A stretch of 64,000 bases of DNA from Sphingosinicella sp041621755 (GTDB lineage Bacteria > Pseudomonadota > Alphaproteobacteria > Sphingomonadales > Sphingomonadaceae). A model generated the notes under the pieces. It saw only the letters and a list, made by a program, of their open reading frames with translations, was not told the DNA's origin and made no database searches. Both the position numbers and the translations under genes were made by a program. Numbering within the stretch: the stretch's first letter is position 1; every line of letters begins with the position of its first letter. The DNA is taken from NCBI GenBank assembly GCA_041621755.1, contig JBFKAE010000002.1:1-64000 (forward strand), written 5' to 3'. This document shows positions 59,541 through 64,000 of the stretch, one piece after another.

Positions 59541-59681
59541 GGTAGGTGTCCTCGGGAATTGGCCGCAAGGCCCCCTGCCCCGCAGCCGGAGGCGCGGGAG
59601 CGAACGGAGCCGGCGATCAGAAAGGGAAGGGATGCGGCGGCGTGGTCGTGCCAGCCGCCACGGGTCAGCAGCGCGGGCCGG

Positions 59682-60122
59682 TCAGGCGATGACCAGCGGC
59701 GGGACCGTGATCTCGGCGCGCGCCATCGCGCGCTTCAGCTCGCGCAGCCGCGTGAAGCTGTTGATCCAGGACGGCGGGAAGAGGAGGTGTTCACCCTCGC
59801 TCGCCGTGTAATCGCGCATGGGCCCCGAACCGTCGAAGACGACGATCTCGGGCAGGAATGCGCCGAGGCATCCTCCCGACCAGCGGCGGAACACGAGGCC
59901 GTGCCGGACGCAGAAATCGTCGATCTCGGGAATCTGCCCGCCGTTGAGCTCGGTGCCATAAAGCTCGAGCGGTTCGCCCGCGACGATCGCCGCCGGATCG
60001 AACGGCTCGCCGTCCCATTCGACGCGCAGGTCATAGCTGTCGGCAATGCCTGCGAATTCGGCAAGCGCCTCGCGCGGCATCGTGCCGCCGATGGTGATGT
60101 GAACTGGGGCTCTGTCGCCCAT
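59682..60122 (-). CDS. Hypothetical protein
   Basis: A 146-residue protein (HITIGGTMPREALAEFAGIADSYDLRVEWDGEPFDPAAIVAGEPLEL...). The pattern of short strands and acidic loops has no recognised domain. AAGGA sits before the ATG. It is upstream of the 167-residue gene in the same direction and probably shares its transcript. Confidence 0.68.
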   Translation of the reverse strand: MGDRAPVHITIGGTMPREALAEFAGIADSYDLRVEWDGEPFDPAAIVAGEPLELYGTELNGGQIPEIDDFCVRHGLVFRRWSGGCLGAFLPEIVVFDGSGPMRDYTASEGEHLLFPPSWINSFTRLRELKRAMARAEITVPPLVIA

Positions 60123-60258
60123 GGCCGGGTCCTTTCACGTTCGGTTGATCCGACCGTGAAGCCCCCCTCCCCTCTTTTGACCGGTTCACCGCGAGCATGG
60201 CCGATGCCAGGCCTGTCCGGCATGCGGCACCAGCCGCAGGAAACGGCGCGTCAAAAGG

Positions 60259-60984
60259 TCAGTGCCGCGTGACGGGGTCCAGATGCATGTCCGTGTCGAG
60301 CTTCAAGGCCTCGTGCCAGATCGCGGTCTTGAAAAAGTGCTCCTCGCGCTCGAACCCCTCGCCCGTGCGCACCTCTTCGAGCAGGCCCATCCAGCACAAG
60401 GGGCGAAGCACGTGGATGTGCAAGGCCGCCTTGGTGCGAACCGCGTCAAGCAGGCCATCCGACTTCTCGGGGCCATAGAGCACCTCGCACAAGCGATCCT
60501 TGCTCAGTCCGGCCCGGGCCTCGACATTGATCACATTGAGGAAGATGTCCCAGTTACCAAAGGGCCGATCGCCGAAGCGGGTGTAGCCGGTGTGGTCAGT
60601 TGCAAACAGGAACTGCCGGGCAAGCAGTGCCCACAAGGCCACAGGGTCGGCGCGCAATTGAGGAGCGAGCCGAGTCATATGCAAAGCGCCCTGCCTGTGC
60701 CGGGCGAACCTGGTGCTCAGCAGCAGTTCGTGCATGATCGCAAGCGGCGGGAAATCGTCTTCGTTGAGGACCTTGTTGACGGCGTAGAGATCTTGGACCG
60801 TGTAGCCCGGCCAATCGAACGCTTCGGCTGCCCATTCAACGAAATAGCGCTTGAGCGCGCGCGAGGACGTCAGGCCGATCGGGCCGTTTGCATCGATGTG
60901 GTCGAGGGTCAGGCACACCGCCCGCAGCATCGGCGACAGGCGCTTCAGGGCCGAAGGATCGGTGGGCTGGTGGAGTGGAAGCAT
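60259..60984 (-). CDS. Hypothetical protein
   Basis: A 241-residue, mostly helical protein (LKRLSPMLRAVCLTLDHIDANGPIGLTSSRALKRYFVEWAAEAF; GNWDIFLNVINVEARAGLSKDRLCEVLYGPEKSDGLLDAV). A winged-helix-like segment may lie near residues 170-210. No family is recognised. The arms CTTTTGAC/GTCAAAAG at 60174 and 60250 bracket the region just after its stop. Confidence 0.65.
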   Translation of the reverse strand: MLPLHQPTDPSALKRLSPMLRAVCLTLDHIDANGPIGLTSSRALKRYFVEWAAEAFDWPGYTVQDLYAVNKVLNEDDFPPLAIMHELLLSTRFARHRQGALHMTRLAPQLRADPVALWALLARQFLFATDHTGYTRFGDRPFGNWDIFLNVINVEARAGLSKDRLCEVLYGPEKSDGLLDAVRTKAALHIHVLRPLCWMGLLEEVRTGEGFEREEHFFKTAIWHEALKLDTDMHLDPVTRH

Positions 60985-61232
60985 CCGGGTAGTTATCAGG
61001 CAATTTGAGGGGAATGGAAATGGCGGCTCGCGCTGACTTTTCGGACGCGGCGAACACTAAATACGCACCCCGAAAGCGGCTGTACATTCAGCCCAGATTC
61101 TCTCGCGAGAAGTCCCCGATCCCTGCCCTTGTGTGTCAAAACCTATAGCTTAGTTCGCGTTGCACAATAGGTAGGTCGCCCGTAGGGCAGCGCCCCAAAT
61201 GCTCGTTTAATCCTGCAGCTCGGCCAATCCGG

Positions 61233-62123
61233 CTACCGGCGTCGGCTCTTCCCAGGGAAGCGCGGATTTTCCCAGACATCAAAGGTGTCGCGCAACTCGT
61301 CTTCGCCGTCATCGTCGCTGTCTTCGACGACCAGCAGTGTCATTTTCCACCCATTCGCCAGATTCAAAGCCTGTTCCCTGATCGATGATGGGCGGTGAAG
61401 GCTGGCCAGCCACACACCCCTGTCAACGTCGTCGGATTCGACCCCATCGGTTTGATGGCGAGCAGACAGTGAATTGTGGGGAAGCGGCGTTCCGATCCCG
61501 GCTTCGACAAAAGGAAAGCGGGTGGGCTTGTAGATGCGGCGCAAGGTCCCATTCTGCGAGAGCAAAATGGCGCACAGATCGTGGTGGTAGGTCGAATAGT
61601 GGATCGCCGTTGCTTCCTTGCTGACGTCGTATTTCGCCGCCAAATCGACAACATGACGAAGGTCAGGACCACCTTGTGCGCGCATGTCGGTCCTGAATTT
61701 TATCACCGGCATCAGGATCCCAGCGCTGAACCGGTTCGCTTCCGCTTCCATTCGCTGGCTGCGGTTGTCGCGGTCGGCCTTGCGAATGTTCATATCGGAT
61801 TTCGAACAAGCAAATTGCCCTGAGTCACCAGGCTGGTGTGCCGCAATGAGATAGTGTCCGAGTTCGTGGCCGATCGTATAGCGCTGTCTCAGTCGATTGG
61901 CTTTGCCGTTGACCAAGATGACACCGTCCCGACGCTCTGGCTGCGTAATCAACCCGCCTTCGAAGTTGTCTGTTGTCATTCGATGGATGGCAGTGATGCC
62001 AACGGCCATCGCAAGTTCCTCGATTGGAACCGGAGTCGGGAGGTCAGGCAGTTGCCGGAGGACCTCTGCGATGATGCGCTCGGGGGAGGTGCAGTCAGCA
62101 AGCTCAACCCGATCAATCTGCAT
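61233..62123 (-). CDS. ImmA/IrrE-type metallopeptidase (CapP-like)
   Basis: A 296-residue zinc peptidase of the ImmA/IrrE family (COG2856). The active site HELGH is at residues 86-90 with a further His (YLIAAH) and Glu (RMEAEANRFSAGILMP) as third ligands. In CBASS loci CapP cleaves the repressor CapH when single-stranded DNA accumulates, switching on the operon. It overlaps the XRE gene by 11 bases on the minus strand and lies next to a CD-NTase, exactly the capH-capP setting. The C-terminal ~100 residues probably hold the sensor. Confidence 0.85.
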   Translation of the reverse strand: MQIDRVELADCTSPERIIAEVLRQLPDLPTPVPIEELAMAVGITAIHRMTTDNFEGGLITQPERRDGVILVNGKANRLRQRYTIGHELGHYLIAAHQPGDSGQFACSKSDMNIRKADRDNRSQRMEAEANRFSAGILMPVIKFRTDMRAQGGPDLRHVVDLAAKYDVSKEATAIHYSTYHHDLCAILLSQNGTLRRIYKPTRFPFVEAGIGTPLPHNSLSARHQTDGVESDDVDRGVWLASLHRPSSIREQALNLANGWKMTLLVVEDSDDDGEDELRDTFDVWENPRFPGKSRRR

Positions 62124-62448
62124 CTGTTGTCTTGCCCCCGCGTTTTTTCATGGTCTCGATCATCGCCTCGATAAACTGCCGGTCCTCGGGGGCAAGTTTT
62201 TGCAGATCACGGTACATGACGACCATTTGCTCGTCTTCCGCTTCGGAAGGGTCTTCGCCGACCAGCGAAGCAATCGTCACCCCAAAATGCTCGGCGAGGC
62301 CTTTGAGCAATTCGATCGAGGGGTTCTTTGTCGTTCCCTTCTCCAATTCCCATATATGCGCCTTTGAAGCCCCCACTGCATCGGCAACCACCTGAAGCGA
62401 TTGCCCTCGTTGGGTCCGCAGCTTTTGCAATTTCATCGCGAGCGACAT
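62113..62448 (-). CDS. XRE-family repressor (CapH-like)
   Basis: A 111-residue helix-turn-helix protein (MKLQKLRTQRGQSLQVVADAVGASKAHIWELEKGTTKNPS), followed by a helical tail (LQKLAPEDRQFIEAMIETMKKRG) suitable for dimer formation and cleavage. It is coupled to the peptidase gene and divergent from the CD-NTase, so it probably represses the CBASS promoter at the palindrome 62565-62580. GGGAG precedes the ATG at the right distance; an in-frame ATG ten codons upstream is less likely. Confidence 0.85.
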   Translation of the reverse strand: MSLAMKLQKLRTQRGQSLQVVADAVGASKAHIWELEKGTTKNPSIELLKGLAEHFGVTIASLVGEDPSEAEDEQMVVMYRDLQKLAPEDRQFIEAMIETMKKRGGKTTDAD

Positions 62449-62538
62449 GGCACTCTCCCAGCCTCCTAAGAGTAACATACCTGCGCGCCTGTAGGAAAGC
62501 TGTGTCGTTCGGTCAATCGAACATTTGCGGCAGATCGG

Positions 62539-62580
62539 TTGACTATGCCGCGCGTTCGGTGTATCTTACGGTCCTGTAAG
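62539..62580 (+). promoter_or_regulatory. CBASS promoter with overlapping repressor palindrome
   Basis: A -35 box TTGACT (62539-62544) and -10 box TATCTT (62562-62567) with a 17-bp spacer form a good sigma-70 promoter toward the CD-NTase. A near-perfect dyad CTTACGG-TC-CTGTAAG (62565-62580) overlaps the -10 and start site, the ideal place for repression. A related half-site CCTGTAGG lies near 62488 on the side of the repressor gene. Confidence 0.68.
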
Positions 62581-62631
62581 GCGAAGTCTGCCGATATTGG
62601 GCTTTGCCACCTGCGCCGAATAGGGGGCATC

Positions 62632-63885
62632 ATGACCATTTTCGATCCGATCCGTCCGCGCCCCGAGCGCCTGCCGACCCCGAGCTTCGCCGACGCGATG
62701 CTTTTGGACGTGGCACGCCGGGTCCAGCTTTCACCCACCAAGCACGACGAGGCGCAGCAGCATTTCGAGGCGCTTTGCAGCTATGTCGATCGTCCTGGCA
62801 GCCCGCTGCAGGACAAGGTGATCGCGTGCTACCCCGGGGGCAGCTTCGCGACAGGAACGGCGATAGCCTCAAGTGTTTCGAAGGATCAGCATGACGTCGA
62901 TGTGGTCATGGAACTCGACGTTCCCACCAACAGCGATCCCGAGCGGATTCTTGACCTGCTTTTCGAAGCCATCAACGCCGAGCCGGGCTCCCGTTATCAC
63001 GGGCGGGTAACGCGAAATTCGCGTTGCGTGACCGTCGAATACGACGATGGTGTCCGCGTCGATTTGATGCCCATTTCGCGGCTGACTGCGGCCCCCGAGA
63101 AAGCGGGGCATCTTTTCCATTTCAAGCAGCAGCCGCTTGAGAGCTACCACAAGCCTGTCAATCCTTGGGGCTTTGCCGACCACTTCAACGCCCAGACGGC
63201 ATACGATCCGGTTTTTGCTGCAATCTTTGAATCTCGAGCTCTGGCTGACGGACGAACGGTCGCGAAGGCCGACGTCGATCCGTTGCCCGACCGCGTTCCG
63301 TTGTCTGAAAAGGCCGCGCGCGTCGTCGCGCTGCAGCTGATCAAGCGCAATCGCGATGTGCGGTTTCGCAACCGTTCGAAGCGCAAGCCGCCCTCTGTGG
63401 TTCTGGCAGCACTGGCGCTGGAAGTGGCACCTGTCGGCGCGGGCTTGCTGGAGGAGGTCGTCTCGATTTCGCGGCACATTGCACGGCGTCTGCAGGAGCA
63501 CAGTGCACAAAATCTCTGTATCGACGTCCGCAACCCCGCTTACATACCGGATGTCTTTACCGATCGTTGGCCCGGCGCGTTGTCTGACCAGAACGAGTAT
63601 GTGCGTGATCTGGAGTATCTGGTCCGGCAATTGGTTCGCCTGCGGACGGAACACATTTCGCTGACTGAAACGAACACGATTCTCGACGATCTGTTCGGAG
63701 AGACGGCGGCCAAGTACGCGATCAAGGAACACATGGAACGTAGCCGTGTCGCCATGGAGAAGGGCGCGATGCGGTTCGGTCCCAGCGGCCGGGTCCATGC
63801 AGGCGTGACTGCCGCTGCTGTCGCAACCAATTGCACCCCGGCTCGGGCAAGCACCAACATGGGCGGCGAATGGTTCCTGGACTGA
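62632..63885 (+). CDS. CBASS CD-NTase (cyclic oligonucleotide synthase)
   Basis: A 417-residue cGAS/DncV-like nucleotidyltransferase that makes a cyclic nucleotide signal upon phage infection. The catalytic site is complete: GGS at 69-71, metal-binding Asp88 and Asp90 (HDVDVVMELD) and Asp144 (VRVDLMPIS). The C-terminal helical domain of the SMODS type follows (KAARVVALQLIKRNRDVRF). ATG with AGGGGG ahead is chosen; the frame stays open 31 codons further upstream across the promoter. The C-terminus overlaps the next gene by 16 bases. The nucleotide product cannot be told from sequence. Confidence 0.92.
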   Translation: MTIFDPIRPRPERLPTPSFADAMLLDVARRVQLSPTKHDEAQQHFEALCSYVDRPGSPLQDKVIACYPGGSFATGTAIASSVSKDQHDVDVVMELDVPTNSDPERILDLLFEAINAEPGSRYHGRVTRNSRCVTVEYDDGVRVDLMPISRLTAAPEKAGHLFHFKQQPLESYHKPVNPWGFADHFNAQTAYDPVFAAIFESRALADGRTVAKADVDPLPDRVPLSEKAARVVALQLIKRNRDVRFRNRSKRKPPSVVLAALALEVAPVGAGLLEEVVSISRHIARRLQEHSAQNLCIDVRNPAYIPDVFTDRWPGALSDQNEYVRDLEYLVRQLVRLRTEHISLTETNTILDDLFGETAAKYAIKEHMERSRVAMEKGAMRFGPSGRVHAGVTAAAVATNCTPARASTNMGGEWFLD

Positions 63886-64000
63886 TCCCGATCGAGACCC
63901 AGATCGCGGCGATGGAGCAACGCTGGCCGGACTTTGCGCTTGTGCAAAGGATCGGGCGCCGAGCGGTCTGGGAAGGAACGCTCGACCCGGTTTGCAAGCG
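63870..64000 (+). CDS. E2-like CBASS accessory protein, cut by the window edge
   Basis: The first 43 residues of a gene overlapping the CD-NTase end: PIETQIAAMEQRWPDFALVQRIGRRAVWEGTLDPV. The pattern of a helix with W-P, then a strand with WEGTL and P, is that of the bacterial E2-like domain in type II CBASS (standalone E2 or the N-terminal half of Cap2). These proteins conjugate the CD-NTase C-terminus to targets and increase its activity. The rest, including the catalytic Cys, is outside the window. Confidence 0.7.
   Translation, partial: MVPGLIPIETQIAAMEQRWPDFALVQRIGRRAVWEGTLDPVCK

Noticed and set aside
1..64000. tRNA, tmRNA or rRNA genes
   Set aside because: No cloverleaf with CCA-type end or rRNA core sequence was recognised on reading either strand; a tRNA scan could not be run.

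Overview
The window reads as a mobile accessory region from a high-GC alphaproteobacterium, most likely of the order Sphingomonadales. This is inferred from the gene families and codon style; no rRNA or housekeeping marker is present to prove it. It is either part of a large conjugative plasmid or an integrative conjugative element. No ParA/ParB, integrase or clearly recognisable replication initiator is visible, so the two cannot be separated here.

Region 1 (1-15.4 kb) is metal and envelope cargo on the plus strand: a P1B-4-type metal ATPase (cut by the left edge) overlapping a TolC-family outer-membrane protein, small envelope proteins, a universal stress protein and a membrane methyltransferase. 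A MerR-type metal sensor follows, divergent from a truncated CDF transporter and a cytochrome c/FTR1 (PbrT-like) permease, then a His-rich CDF exporter and a TonB-dependent siderophore receptor. An IS5-family element sits exactly on the receptor's stop codon.

Region 2 (15.7-38.5 kb) is an F-type conjugation system: lytic transglycosylase, two minus-strand regulator-like genes, then a tightly overlapping operon traA-L-E-K-B-dsbC-V-C-[mazEF inserted antisense]-orf-trbI-S26 peptidase-traW-orf-U-trbC-N-F-H-G. A phased array of ATTTCC boxes precedes traA. TraG carries a C-terminal M15-like metallopeptidase motif and TraV an unusual repeat-containing N-terminus.

Region 3 (38.5-47.3 kb) holds a small membrane protein, an AAA/DUF4143 ATPase with a 37-bp symmetric operator, and the minus-strand set RHH protein-TraD-TraI (MobF relaxase). 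Its order matches trwA-trwB-trwC of R388, so oriT probably lies upstream of the RHH gene (46.57-47.03 kb).

Region 4 (47-55 kb) holds small plasmid genes, a DUF2493 gene, two copies of a structured 116-127 nt non-coding element, and a dense run of toxin-antitoxin modules and orphan antitoxins (ParD-like, XRE, HipBA, AbrB, RHH-PIN, Phd-RelE, MbcA-like, DUF1778).

Region 5 (55-61 kb) is plasmid backbone of mostly unknown function: a winged-helix-like protein with a 16-bp inverted repeat upstream, SSB, a DUF1173 protein and several conserved hypotheticals.

Region 6 (61.2-64 kb) is the left end of a CBASS antiphage locus: a CapP-like ImmA metallopeptidase and a CapH-like XRE repressor diverge from a CD-NTase. 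The start of an E2-like gene follows and is cut by the right edge, so the effector lies outside the window. A promoter with an overlapping palindrome, and a CapH/CapP-type pair, suggest protease-relieved repression of the operon.
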